From Kangiellaceae bacterium (GTDB lineage: Bacteria > Pseudomonadota > Gammaproteobacteria > Enterobacterales > Kangiellaceae), in the NCBI GenBank assembly GCA_013373015.1, contig JABXIQ010000006.1, forward strand, positions 1 to 64,000: a stretch of 64,000 nt of DNA, written 5' to 3'. Below, piece by piece: positions 27,727 through 35,407 of the stretch. Positions within the stretch are counted from its first letter, which is position 1. Every line of letters begins with the position of its first letter. The translations under genes were made by a program, and so were the position numbers. A model generated the notes under the pieces. The model was not told the origin of the DNA. It saw only the letters and a program-made list of their open reading frames with translations, and made no database searches.

Positions 27727-28629
27727 TTAGCCATTAAAATTACGCAAAGCTTCGATACGCTCATCTAATGGTGGATGCGACATAAACAATCCACCAAACT
27801 TTTCTTGGAATGAACCTGTGCGACCATTCTTAAGCCCAAAGGCAGTGAATGTTTCCCCCATATCAGATGGCATGTCGTACTCAACTTTAAGTTTTTCCAA
27901 CGCAGAAATCATAGCCGCGGAACCAGCTAACTGAGCACCCGCTTCATCAGCGCGGTATTCACGACGACGAGAGAACCACATCACCACCATACTGGCTAAA
28001 ATGGTTAACACGATTTGCGCAACCATCACCGACACAAAATAACCAATACCATGGCCTCGTTCATTCTTCAAAATCACACGATCGACAAAATGACCAATCA
28101 CTCGCGAGAAAAACATGACAAAAGTATTCACCACACCTTGTATTAAGGTCAAAGTAATCATATCACCATTCGCCACGTGACCAATTTCATGAGCCAGAAC
28201 CGCACGCACTTCATTACGATCCATACGCTGCATTAAGCCCTCACTCACAGCAACTAAAGCATTATTCTTATTCCAACCAGTAGCAAAAGCATTAGATTGT
28301 GGCGAAGGGAAAATACCCACTTCTGGCATACCAATTTTGGCATCATGCGCCAAACTGGTCACCGTATCTATTAGCCACTGCTCACGCTCAGTTTTTGGCT
28401 GCTCAATGACTTGCACACCCATTGAACGCTTGGCCATCCATTTCGAAATAAATAACGAAAATAATGAGCCTGCAAAACCAATTACAGCACACCAAACCAA
28501 AAGTGCTTGCAAATTCAAGTCAACACCATTTTGTGCCATGATGCCATCAAAGCCCAAAAGGCTTAGTACGACACCCGCCAACATAATGACCAAAAAGTTG
28601 GTCAGTAAGAATAAACCAATTCTTAACAT
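27727..28629 (-). CDS. htpX: Membrane zinc protease HtpX
   Basis: HtpX degrades damaged membrane proteins together with FtsH. The 300-residue protein has two N-terminal helices, the HEIGH zinc motif in VLAHEIGHVANGDM (near residue 145), two more helices, and the third zinc ligand in RREYRADEAGA. Length and layout match the E. coli enzyme. A GGAG ribosome binding site precedes the ATG. Regulation by the Cpx envelope response is known in E. coli; I see no clear CpxR box here. Confidence 0.96.
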   Translation of the reverse strand: MLRIGLFLLTNFLVIMLAGVVLSLLGFDGIMAQNGVDLNLQALLVWCAVIGFAGSLFSLFISKWMAKRSMGVQVIEQPKTEREQWLIDTVTSLAHDAKIGMPEVGIFPSPQSNAFATGWNKNNALVAVSEGLMQRMDRNEVRAVLAHEIGHVANGDMITLTLIQGVVNTFVMFFSRVIGHFVDRVILKNERGHGIGYFVSVMVAQIVLTILASMVVMWFSRRREYRADEAGAQLAGSAAMISALEKLKVEYDMPSDMGETFTAFGLKNGRTGSFQEKFGGLFMSHPPLDERIEALRNFNG

Positions 28630-28779
28630 TTATTTCTCCGTATTTGCCCGATTAACGGCTTACAACTATATACCACAGAATATGGGGATTTAAGCATTAG
28701 ACACAAGGGTTTATGTTTAAGTTCTTGTGAAAAGATGTAAATAATCTTGTCAACAAGAATGCAGCCTACAAACTTACAT

Positions 28780-28896
28780 CTAAATTAGGTAATTAAATAT
28801 CAACCACTTAACTAACCAATACAAACCCAAAATCACAATAATGGCTATTATCGCAGCTTGGTAATTTGGTTGATATTTTCTCGACTTTTTAGCCAT
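28780..28896 (-). CDS. Small single-span membrane protein overlapping the PepSY gene
   Basis: A 38-codon frame opens inside the last codons of the PepSY gene: its ATG lies in AATGGCTAA, where TAA is the PepSY stop. The product has a basic start (AKKSRKYQP) and one helix, AAIIAIIVILGLYWLVKWLIF, split here only by description. The overlap implies translational coupling. Neither a family nor a role is known to me. It may stabilise the PepSY protein in the membrane, which is a guess. Confidence 0.5.
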   Translation of the reverse strand: MAKKSRKYQPNYQAAIIAIIVILGLYWLVKWLIFNYLI

Positions 28897-29611
28897 TGAT
28901 TTTAGCTCGTTTAGGCTTAAAAATGACCAACTTTATGACCAAATACAGACCACTAAGACTCATAAATAGTGCCAACAAAGCTGCAATGATTAACAGCGGA
29001 TGATTAAAATCAGAACGCTCTTTATAATCCATAATATGTAACATCCAGAAAAAATCGTAAAAACGCCAAGTGTCATTACGCCGAGCTACCAAGCTCCCCT
29101 TTTCTGCAGAAACATAAATACGAGTATTGTCTTCATCATTAAACTGCATTTGCCACAATGGAGCTTTGCGGCCGCGAACTTCACCAAACTCCTTGATACC
29201 CTCTTCATCAAGCAAAACAACTTGAGCAATTTCACCTTTACCTGCAAAATCTGCTTCGGCTACTTGTCTGGCTTGGTCTTCATTCAGTGGCGTAATCATC
29301 TCGCCAGTTTGGGCATCGACTAATTGATAATGCTGTTTTGACTTTGCCGCCCAAACAAGGTTTCCCATCCAGCCTTTAAGTTCAATACTGGTTGGTACGA
29401 AATCCAAACGCTGGAGCAACTCTTGCGCACTTATGTTAATAGGCTGCTCGAGATTAATGACTTGCTGCTTAGCAATGTTGACCTCTCCACGAACTTTTTC
29501 AATATCAAAAAAGCTCATCACCACACCACCCATCGTCCACAATAACAACTGTAAGCCAATGATTAGGCCAAGCCATTTATGAAATTTACGAAAGAAAACG
29601 ATTGGCTTCAT
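28889..29611 (-). CDS. PepSY domain membrane protein
   Basis: The 240-residue protein starts with RKFHKWLGLIIGLQLLLWTMGGVVMSFF, the first helix of PepSY-TM proteins, with a histidine of the type proposed to bind haem. It has two PepSY-like periplasmic stretches (around DAQTGEMITPLNEDQARQVAEADF and ISAEKGSLVARRNDTWRFYDFFW) and a second helix near residue 215. The phrase WMLHIMDYKER is typical. The family is linked to iron or ferric reductase systems, and no partner gene is adjacent. It is the last intact gene before the integrated element. Confidence 0.82.
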   Translation of the reverse strand: MKPIVFFRKFHKWLGLIIGLQLLLWTMGGVVMSFFDIEKVRGEVNIAKQQVINLEQPINISAQELLQRLDFVPTSIELKGWMGNLVWAAKSKQHYQLVDAQTGEMITPLNEDQARQVAEADFAGKGEIAQVVLLDEEGIKEFGEVRGRKAPLWQMQFNDEDNTRIYVSAEKGSLVARRNDTWRFYDFFWMLHIMDYKERSDFNHPLLIIAALLALFMSLSGLYLVIKLVIFKPKRAKING

Positions 29612-29630
29612 ATTTACTCTTATTAATCAG

Positions 29631-29687
29631 TTAGCTGCTTATATGTACGACGACTTGGCGATTATGATTTCCATGACGATGCTCCCA
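29631..29687 (-). pseudogene. yjbQ: Stranded 3' end of yjbQ
   Basis: On the minus strand, codons 29687 to 29634 read WEHRHGNHNRQVVVHISS and end in TAA at 29631-29633. This matches the conserved C-terminus of YjbQ (the GEHR...RR segment of E. coli YjbQ). No start or other part of the gene precedes it here. Its missing body lies 34 kb away at the right edge of the window, in the same orientation. It is the left chromosomal flank of the integrated element. Confidence 0.85.
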
Positions 29688-29694
29688 CCGGCAA

Positions 29695-29722
29695 TACACG
29701 TTAGTGACAATTTACCCGACAT
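29695..29722 (+). repeat. Left-end terminal repeat of the element
   Basis: It begins TACACGTTAGTG and ends CCCGACAT, 28 bases. Its reverse complement matches the 63,748-63,775 copy at 18 of 28 positions, with conserved edges ATGTC and ACTAAYGTGTA. It sits within 8 bases of the yjbQ fragment, as expected for a recombinase binding site at the junction. Confidence 0.7.
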
Positions 29723-29983
29723 TTATTAGCCCCTTATGTTAATAATTTTTAGACAAAACTGTTTTGTCAGGTGGTATTGTCTAAAAATACCTCTTTCAAA
29801 GCAATTTAAATTGTCGAGTGTCCTGATTTAATTTCTCGCTTAGCGAGATTATTTTAGCCATAAAAATGGCTAGAAATGAAGAGCTGTGCTTTTAGTAATT
29901 CAAGCGTCTGCTGTGTTCGAATAACAGACCTTAACTGAGCCTAAAGAGGCACACGTCCCTACTGCTTAGCCTTGTTAGATTTC
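29723..29983. other. Hairpin-rich noncoding left end of the element
   Basis: No gene is visible. Successive inverted repeats are ATTTTTAGACAA (29745-29756) with TTGTCTAAAAAT (29777-29788), TCTCGC/GCGAGA (29834-29848), TAGCCAT/ATGGCTA (29855-29872), and AGCGTCTG...CAGACC (29903-29932). A further motif at 29960-29980 (TACTGCTTAGCC then TTGTTAGAT) recurs at 54415. The density of perfect stems suggests a structured RNA or remnants of recombination sites. Confidence 0.55.
29903..29932. repeat. Degenerate hairpin repeat, copy 1
   Basis: AGCGTCTGCT is followed by a loop and ACAGACCTT. Similar copies lie at 54325-54354 (inverted) and 55241-55270. All three are noncoding and inside the element. Confidence 0.45.
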
Positions 29984-30613
29984 TTACCTAGTCTCATTTG
30001 CAAGCCTTAACCCCAAAGCAACAAATACAGCACCCATTGCTTTATGTAATACTATTGATATACGACTGCTCTGCCTTAGGCGGGCCGTGAGTACTTGAGA
30101 CAACAAAACTATTGCAATATTGATAGATAGTGCAATAACGTTGACCGTAATCCCTAGAATTATTAACTGATTCAGAGCATTACCTGCCTCAGGCTGAATA
30201 AATTGCGGCAACAGGGAAATAAAGAAAATCGCTACTTTTGGGTTCAATGCGTCACTAACAAAACCTTGCCAAAAAATTGTTTTAAGCTTGGCGCTTTGCG
30301 TGGCGTCATTTGCCTCAACTGGTATGGCTTGCTTAGCGAGAAGCGCCTGACAACCAAGGTAAAGCAAATAAACTGCCCCACACCATTTAAGAATAGTAAA
30401 TGCTATTGAGGATGTGGCGATTATGGCGGAGATGCCGAGCATTGCAGCAAGCAAATGAAAATACCCTCCTAGATTTATACCTATAGCCGCTACTATACCA
30501 GCCTTCCTTCCCTGGGCGATACTGCGTCCTAAGAGGTATATCATGTCTGGGCCCGGGACAATACATAAGACAACACTCGCACATACAAATAGCCAATAAC
30601 TCTGAAAATCCAT
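29984..30613 (-). CDS. LysE-family amino acid exporter
   Basis: The 209-residue protein has six hydrophobic segments and the RhtB/LysE family start VPGPDMIYLLGRSIAQGRKAGIVAAIGINLGG (residues about 20-51), then GAVYLLYLGCQAL and QGFVSDALNPKVAIFFISLLPQF. Such proteins export amino acids such as homoserine or threonine; the substrate is not evident. GGAG precedes the ATG. It is the first gene inside the left end, and a motif resembling an integron attC edge begins 4 nt after its stop codon. Confidence 0.9.
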   Translation of the reverse strand: MDFQSYWLFVCASVVLCIVPGPDMIYLLGRSIAQGRKAGIVAAIGINLGGYFHLLAAMLGISAIIATSSIAFTILKWCGAVYLLYLGCQALLAKQAIPVEANDATQSAKLKTIFWQGFVSDALNPKVAIFFISLLPQFIQPEAGNALNQLIILGITVNVIALSINIAIVLLSQVLTARLRQSSRISIVLHKAMGAVFVALGLRLANETR

Positions 30614-30746
30614 CTGCTTACTCCGATTAAATCTAACATTTAAGTATATGAATTCGATTGGAACAGCTTAATTTATAGGAATAAATTTAGACATTGTTAT
30701 TAGATTTCATCAAATCTTTTAAAACGCGTTCCTCACTTTCTATTAT

Positions 30747-31400
30747 CTACTTACTTATTAACCTGCCTTTTCTAAAAATAATGGCAAGTATCCAATATAG
30801 CATTACGAATAAAAGCAACATTTCAGGTAGCCAGAGCCCTCCTATTTCTTTAATAAGATCTGGAAATATATCTTGTCCAAGAAATGCTGCCATTGCTAAT
30901 TGAAAAGCAAACAGCATTCGCCATAAATGCCGTAATAATCGCTCTTTACCTTCTAGTCCTTTTTTGACTAACACTCGAATGTCTAGTAAAGCACATAAGG
31001 TAGCGAAGCATCCGAATAAAAAATACACCATAAACGGTAAACCATAAAGTGCTTGCTCTGGCAAGCTTTTAGCGTATATACCTGTACTTATGAGCTTATA
31101 TGTTGCCGTGACAATCGTAACAAAGGCTATAACTTCTAGTAATCCAATAGTATTTGGAGGGCGGTACATGGTAAGCCATGAAGTAAATACAAGATAAAAA
31201 GAAAGAACTCCTATATAGATGAAGTCATCTGCTAAATAAGCCATAAGGATTGCACTTAATGAGGTTAATATCATAGATACAACGAATATGCGCCCTAACA
31301 ACTTATGTCTTTTAGTTCCTTTTTGAGTAATTAAAACAACAAATCCTGCTAATAACACCAAACATCCAAAAACAACATGCAAAACTAAAACAAAATTCAT
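30747..31400 (-). CDS. DUF2306-like membrane protein (217 aa)
   Basis: The protein has seven or eight hydrophobic segments and the conserved histidine and arginine pattern seen in four other genes of this element: a His in the first helix (LHVVFG), KRHKLLGRIF after it, and RHLWRM near the end. These histidines suggest a redox or haem-binding membrane protein, which is an inference from pattern only. It lies 15 nt after the stop of the next DUF2306 gene, in a run of at least six minus-strand genes. Confidence 0.7.
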   Translation of the reverse strand: MNFVLVLHVVFGCLVLLAGFVVLITQKGTKRHKLLGRIFVVSMILTSLSAILMAYLADDFIYIGVLSFYLVFTSWLTMYRPPNTIGLLEVIAFVTIVTATYKLISTGIYAKSLPEQALYGLPFMVYFLFGCFATLCALLDIRVLVKKGLEGKERLLRHLWRMLFAFQLAMAAFLGQDIFPDLIKEIGGLWLPEMLLLFVMLYWILAIIFRKGRLISK

Positions 31401-31415
31401 AATTACTCCGCTTGC

Positions 31416-32216
31416 TTATATAGAATTAATTCTTGGTAACCATGCCAACTTCATAACTGCATATGTCCCAATCAAAATAAACAGGCTGCTTAAAATAAAA
31501 GTGGTATTCCATACTTTCCGACTAAGCATTCCATTGTTTGTATATCTGTAAATTTCAACAAACAGCACTGGGATTAAGTAGCACCCAAAGTTCCAAATCA
31601 TTAAAAAAGGTCCAGTAAAAATATCCATATCAATTCCAGGGGGGATCTCAAAAATGAAAAGCCAAAAGTACAAGCCTACTCTAAAAAGCCAGACAGCACT
31701 TGCCACCCAAAATAATCTGATTACCCAGAGTTTATGGTGTACAAACTGTTTTGCTTTCGCGTGCTTATAAGCCAGAACCGCTGCAACTATGACAAATACA
31801 GCATTCAAACTAGCGCTCATTTGTCCCATCAGCCCCGCAGCATCGGCCCCTCTAATCCAGATCATGTAAAGTCCAGACAAGCTGCCTAACAACACAAGGC
31901 AAATATATAACCGGCCTGACCAACGATGGAGCCCTGAAAGCTTGCTCCTAATCTGCTCAGAAAACTGCAGTAAGCCCAGCACAGTTATAAGAGATGCCGT
32001 GACAATATGAGAGCCGACAGCCAAATTTCCTAAAGTGTCGCCAGCAATTAATCCACCAGCAACTTTAGACCATGTTAAATACTCAGACTGAGTACCCTTA
32101 ATCAAAAAGTACTTAACGATGTAAAACACAAACAGGAGCTGGCTAATAGCAACACTACCTAGAAAAATAGACTTAGAACCCAACCCTGTCTTGTTTTCTA
32201 TTGTCACGGCACTCAA
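31416..32216 (-). CDS. DUF2306 membrane protein (266 aa)
   Basis: Eight hydrophobic segments surround GDTLGNLAVGSHIVTASL, the GLHRWSGRLYI motif and VHHKLWVIRLFW, all typical of DUF2306. The apparent start is TTG at 32216, overlapping the TGA stop of the gene before it as TTGA, which implies translational coupling. The family has no assigned biochemical function. Adjacent copies differ enough in sequence to be old duplicates rather than recent ones. Confidence 0.75.
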   Translation of the reverse strand: MSAVTIENKTGLGSKSIFLGSVAISQLLFVFYIVKYFLIKGTQSEYLTWSKVAGGLIAGDTLGNLAVGSHIVTASLITVLGLLQFSEQIRSKLSGLHRWSGRLYICLVLLGSLSGLYMIWIRGADAAGLMGQMSASLNAVFVIVAAVLAYKHAKAKQFVHHKLWVIRLFWVASAVWLFRVGLYFWLFIFEIPPGIDMDIFTGPFLMIWNFGCYLIPVLFVEIYRYTNNGMLSRKVWNTTFILSSLFILIGTYAVMKLAWLPRINSI

Positions 32217-33001
32217 ACTCTATTCAGCCACATACCTGTACTCGCCGCATAAATACCTATTGCAGTTATTACAGAGGCTATTATTAAGACTCCGGTTGTA
32301 AATATTTGTATATATGGCTTTTGTGCCTTTTGAGAATAGAAATAGAGCTCTAATATAGCTAGCGGCAATAAGTATTGTGCAAAGCCAAGGAAGTACAAAA
32401 ATGGCCCTGTAAATGTCTCCCAATCAAAACCAACTGCTTTCCCATCATGTATGAACAGCCAAAGCTGAAGGCCCAATCTTGCAAACCATACCCCTGAAGC
32501 AGCTAAAAATAACCTCAAAGCCCACCGTCTATGTATCTGTATCTTCCTTTTAATAGCAAAATACAAAGCGGATCCAGCAAATATTAAAATTAATATCCCA
32601 TTAATTAGGATACTAATATGCTGAACAGTTCCACCAACTGCACCACGAAAGATCACTAAATAAATTCCGCTCAAAGCAATAAGGCAGGCTAACAGAATAT
32701 AGAAACGCCCATTCCATCTATGAAAACTTGGAAACTTCTTTCTTACCTGTGGAATAAGTTGAAGTGGCCCCATAAATAAGAATGCAGCCGATAAAAACAG
32801 ATGCGCCGCAATAGAGATGTTACCTTTTAAATCTCCTTCAATATAACTTTTTGGTAAGTGCGTATTTTGTAAATATTGGATCCCTTCACTTAAGGAAGGT
32901 ATAAGAAAATACATCAAAATGTAGTAACCAAAAATCCATTGCCCAACTAAAACTATTAAGAACCATAATGTTGCTGCATAGGAAGTGTATTTATTGTACA
33001 T
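32213..33001 (-). CDS. DUF2306 membrane protein (262 aa)
   Basis: It has the same layout as its neighbour: LKGNISIAAHLFLSAAFLFMGPLQLI, SFHRWNGRFYILL, and QIHRRWALRLFL. The ATG at 33001 is chosen because it lies 13 nt after the stop of the glyoxalase-like gene and places the first helix at residue 12. An earlier ATG overlapping that gene would add 16 residues. The ribosome binding site is weak, so coupling to upstream translation is likely. Confidence 0.75.
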   Translation of the reverse strand: MYNKYTSYAATLWFLIVLVGQWIFGYYILMYFLIPSLSEGIQYLQNTHLPKSYIEGDLKGNISIAAHLFLSAAFLFMGPLQLIPQVRKKFPSFHRWNGRFYILLACLIALSGIYLVIFRGAVGGTVQHISILINGILILIFAGSALYFAIKRKIQIHRRWALRLFLAASGVWFARLGLQLWLFIHDGKAVGFDWETFTGPFLYFLGFAQYLLPLAILELYFYSQKAQKPYIQIFTTGVLIIASVITAIGIYAASTGMWLNRV

Positions 33002-33014
33002 ATTACTATTTATT

Positions 33015-33425
33015 TCAGTTGTCGTTACAGAGGAATAAATAAGCATCAATACTTCTATTTTTTAACTCTGACTTTTCCGAACAAGCTAGCTCATGCTGGT
33101 TTCCTGACGGATCCGATAAATAAATCGAATACACAGAGTCGTGCTCTATCACTTTGTGCTTGGCTCTGTTTTGATCAAAATAAGCGATCCAATTTTCAAA
33201 CTCAGCTGGGCTGACATTAAAAGCAATCCCTGATGACGGAGGGCTATTTTCTTCAAAAAGGGCTAAAGCGATACTCTTATCATCATTATAAAGAAATACG
33301 GGTTGCTCTACACTTTTACTAATTGGCTTGAAGCCTAGTACTTTTCCGTACCAATCAATAGAATCTTCAAGCGCCTCGACATAGAGATGTAAATGATCAA
33401 TCTTTCTTAAACTTGGTCTATTCAT
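33015..33425 (-). CDS. VOC family (glyoxalase/bleomycin-resistance fold) protein
   Basis: The 136-residue single-domain protein shows IDHLHLYVEALEDSIDWYGKVLGFKP at the start and SIYLSDPSGNQHELA at the end, the two beta-alpha-beta-beta-beta modules of VOC proteins. The substrate is unknown, and metal ligands are plausible at the first His and the final Glu. Its ATG overlaps the stop of the upstream membrane gene (AATGAATAG), and AAAGG lies upstream. Confidence 0.8.
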   Translation of the reverse strand: MNRPSLRKIDHLHLYVEALEDSIDWYGKVLGFKPISKSVEQPVFLYNDDKSIALALFEENSPPSSGIAFNVSPAEFENWIAYFDQNRAKHKVIEHDSVYSIYLSDPSGNQHELACSEKSELKNRSIDAYLFLCNDN

Positions 33426-33828
33426 TATTATCACCTTTTGTATTTTGAGCTTCTGACATCAAGCAAAGCACCAAGCCAATAAAAACTATCCCAAAACCCA
33501 AAACCCCGATATTTACACCAAAAACCATCTTCTCTGGAGCGTTAACGAAGGCCATATCACCTCCGTATAGCTCTTTTAAAGCATAAGCCATCAAAAAGGA
33601 GCCAGTAACAATCATGCTTAAAATGGTCGGAATAATCAGGCGCTTTCTTATCCAAACTAGATATAAGCAATAAAAACCAATTACCGAATTAGTTATGAGT
33701 TGCCATACCTCATGAATTTTTGCATGCGGTGTCCATGCAGGATTGAATACATGGGTATCATTAACTTCTAAAATTGGTACGACTACGGCATACAAAACTA
33801 CGGCAAGAGTAAGGAATACGCGAATCAT
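33418..33828 (-). CDS. Four-helix membrane protein (136 aa)
   Basis: Four hydrophobic segments are visible. The loop NDTHVFNPAWTPHAKIHEVWQL between the first two is strongly patterned with His, Asp and Trp, and I associate it loosely with DUF6640-like proteins. No enzyme motif is present. It overlaps the VOC gene by 8 bases and is part of the same operon. A CAGG ribosome binding site precedes the ATG. Confidence 0.6.
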   Translation of the reverse strand: MIRVFLTLAVVLYAVVVPILEVNDTHVFNPAWTPHAKIHEVWQLITNSVIGFYCLYLVWIRKRLIIPTILSMIVTGSFLMAYALKELYGGDMAFVNAPEKMVFGVNIGVLGFGIVFIGLVLCLMSEAQNTKGDNNE

Positions 33829-33839
33829 AAATACCTGAG

Positions 33840-34382
33840 TTACTTACCTGCTATAAGTTTGAAAGAAGCGTGCGAAATAATATCAAAAATCAATTGTTGT
33901 ACCGCAGGAACAAATGCTTGCGCAACCTGCTGACAAGCTTTATCTGCCACCCAATTAGTAGAAAAGTCATAAGTCGACTCGACGTCAAAAGTGATATCCT
34001 CGCCGTTTGAAATCGTCACATTAAACTGCCATTGACCATCCCCAATACTCGATCTAAAATCTAGTTTTTTGATCAAACCATTTAAGTTTACAGTTGCATT
34101 TTCTGAATATTTACCCGCAATTCGTAATTCTGTATTAAGCGCATTTCTTAAATAATCATCAAAACTTTCCTTGTTGGGAGTCTCAACAGGCCCTGCTCCA
34201 CGGCAGTAGATCGAATTATTCGCTTCAAGCGATTTCATACCGTGAACTTTATATGTGGCACCACTCAAGTTTTTTAAATTGTTTATATTTTTCTCTGAAA
34301 CGCTATAAGTATTAACGGTATATGTAGAACAACCCGTGAACACAACCAAGCAAATCACTATTATAAAAATCTGTTTTAACAT
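33840..34382 (-). CDS. Putative lipoprotein (180 aa)
   Basis: The ATG at 34382 has GGAG upstream and gives a signal with the lipobox FTGCS at about residues 15-19. The mature protein is soluble and beta-rich, with two cysteines (YCRGAG and DKACQQ), and is not a recognised family. It is the first gene of the minus-strand run toward the DUF2306 genes. The 22-bp GTACC operator at 34404-34425 lies 21 nt upstream of its start, so it is a likely target of the GntR regulator encoded 16 kb away. Confidence 0.7.
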   Translation of the reverse strand: MLKQIFIIVICLVVFTGCSTYTVNTYSVSEKNINNLKNLSGATYKVHGMKSLEANNSIYCRGAGPVETPNKESFDDYLRNALNTELRIAGKYSENATVNLNGLIKKLDFRSSIGDGQWQFNVTISNGEDITFDVESTYDFSTNWVADKACQQVAQAFVPAVQQLIFDIISHASFKLIAGK

Positions 34383-34403
34383 TGTTAACTCCATAAATTT
34401 ATA

Positions 34404-34425
34404 GTACCATTTGAACCAATGGTAC
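34404..34425. promoter_or_regulatory. GTACC operator, copy 1
   Basis: The arms GTACCA and TGGTAC flank the core TTTGAACCAA. Two other copies at 44747 and 51113 share the arms and most of the core, 18 of 22 positions across all three. It lies in the divergent region between a lipoprotein gene and an ArsR gene. The copy at 51113 sits beside a YtrA-type GntR gene, the likely regulator. Confidence 0.65.
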
Positions 34426-34466
34426 ATTTAGTTTGAATAATGTCAATATTTAAAAGCAATTTACTA

Positions 34467-34494
34467 TTGACATATTCCCATATAGGAATATATT
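34467..34494 (+). promoter_or_regulatory. Promoter with embedded ArsR-type operator
   Basis: TTGACA at 34467 and TATATT at 34489 are spaced by 16 nt. Between them lies the near-perfect palindrome ATATTCCCATATAGGAATAT at 34472-34491, which would let the ArsR product block its own promoter. The predicted start of transcription is at or within a base or two of the ATG at 34501, so the message may be leaderless. Confidence 0.6.
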
Positions 34495-34500
34495 GAGGCA

Positions 34501-34836
34501 ATGGCTAGAGAAAAAACGACACTTAACCCTTTCAATGCTGTTGCAGATTCCAATCGGCGGCAGTTAATTGAGCTATTAGCTCGCGGTGAATACACAGTTA
34601 CAGAAGTGGTTCAAGAGTTAGATTGGTCACAGCCTCAAGTATCAAAGCATTTATCGGTCTTAAAGCAGGTTAATCTTGTTCTAGAACGAAAAGAAGGGCG
34701 CAAAAGAATTTACTGTTTAAATTCAGTGGCGCTAAAACCTATCCACAATTGGATCATGCAATTTGAGCAATATTGGATTGGCAATCTCAATAGTCTCGGC
34801 CATTACCTAAATGAAATTCAAAAAAATGAGGATTAA
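34501..34836 (+). CDS. ArsR-family transcriptional regulator
   Basis: The 111-residue winged-helix protein has FNAVADSNRRQLIELLARGEYTVTEVVQELDWSQPQVSKHLSVLKQVNLV, the ArsR DNA-binding region (about residues 11-60). The metal-binding ELCVCDL box of true ArsR is absent, so the signal is probably not a metal; it is closer to the SdpR-like branch found with SRPBCC genes. It overlaps the following SRPBCC gene as TAATG and is probably autorepressed through the palindrome at 34472. Confidence 0.88.
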   Translation: MAREKTTLNPFNAVADSNRRQLIELLARGEYTVTEVVQELDWSQPQVSKHLSVLKQVNLVLERKEGRKRIYCLNSVALKPIHNWIMQFEQYWIGNLNSLGHYLNEIQKNED

Positions 34837-35345
34837 TGATGGAAACAATGCAAAAAGTAGAACCTACTATCATCGAAAAAGAATATAACGCCCCTATTAA
34901 GCTTGTTTTTGATGCCTGGACAAAAGTTGAGCATTTAGCAAATTGGCAATTCCCAATGAAAGGGTTTAAGTGCGCATTTAAAGAAACCGATATATCACCT
35001 GGCGGTCGCACTCTTCATAAAATGACAGCACCGAATGGTTTTGAAATGTGGCTTCTCACAAAATATGAAGAAATCATACCAAACCATACCATAGTATTCC
35101 GTCAATATAATTCTGACGAGAATGGCGAGATATTGCCTAATCCTCAAATGCCGAATTGGCCTAAAGAGCTACAAACTACAATTAAATTAGAAGAAAGTGA
35201 CAACAAAACCAAGTTGCAATTGATATGGCAACCAATTACCCCAAGTGAAGAAGAAGCTACTGCTTTCGATATGAGCCGCTCAGAACATGGCAATGGCTGG
35301 GCTGGCGGATTAGCAAACCTAGAACAATATCTAGAGCAACAATAG
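34836..35345 (+). CDS. SRPBCC (AHSA1-like) protein
   Basis: The 169-residue protein has the AHSA1 pattern: IIEKEYNAPIKLVFDAWTKVEHLANWQFP at residues about 11-39, then SPGGRTLHKMTAPNG, and the C-terminal GWAGGLANLEQYLEQ. It is translationally coupled to the ArsR gene. ArsR-SRPBCC pairs are common. The SRPBCC partner presumably binds or modifies a hydrophobic molecule, but none is known for this gene. A likely terminator follows. Confidence 0.85.
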   Translation: MMETMQKVEPTIIEKEYNAPIKLVFDAWTKVEHLANWQFPMKGFKCAFKETDISPGGRTLHKMTAPNGFEMWLLTKYEEIIPNHTIVFRQYNSDENGEILPNPQMPNWPKELQTTIKLEESDNKTKLQLIWQPITPSEEEATAFDMSRSEHGNGWAGGLANLEQYLEQQ

Positions 35346-35357
35346 TAGCCCCTTAGG

Positions 35358-35392
35358 AGCCCTCAACGCTGTTCAGAGGGCTTCGCTTTTTT
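35358..35392 (+). terminator. Probable terminator of the first ArsR-SRPBCC operon
   Basis: AGCCCTC pairs with GAGGGCT, followed a few bases later by six T. The loop is 11 nt. Confidence 0.6.
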
Positions 35393-35407
35393 AAAAAGGT
35401 ACTCAAT

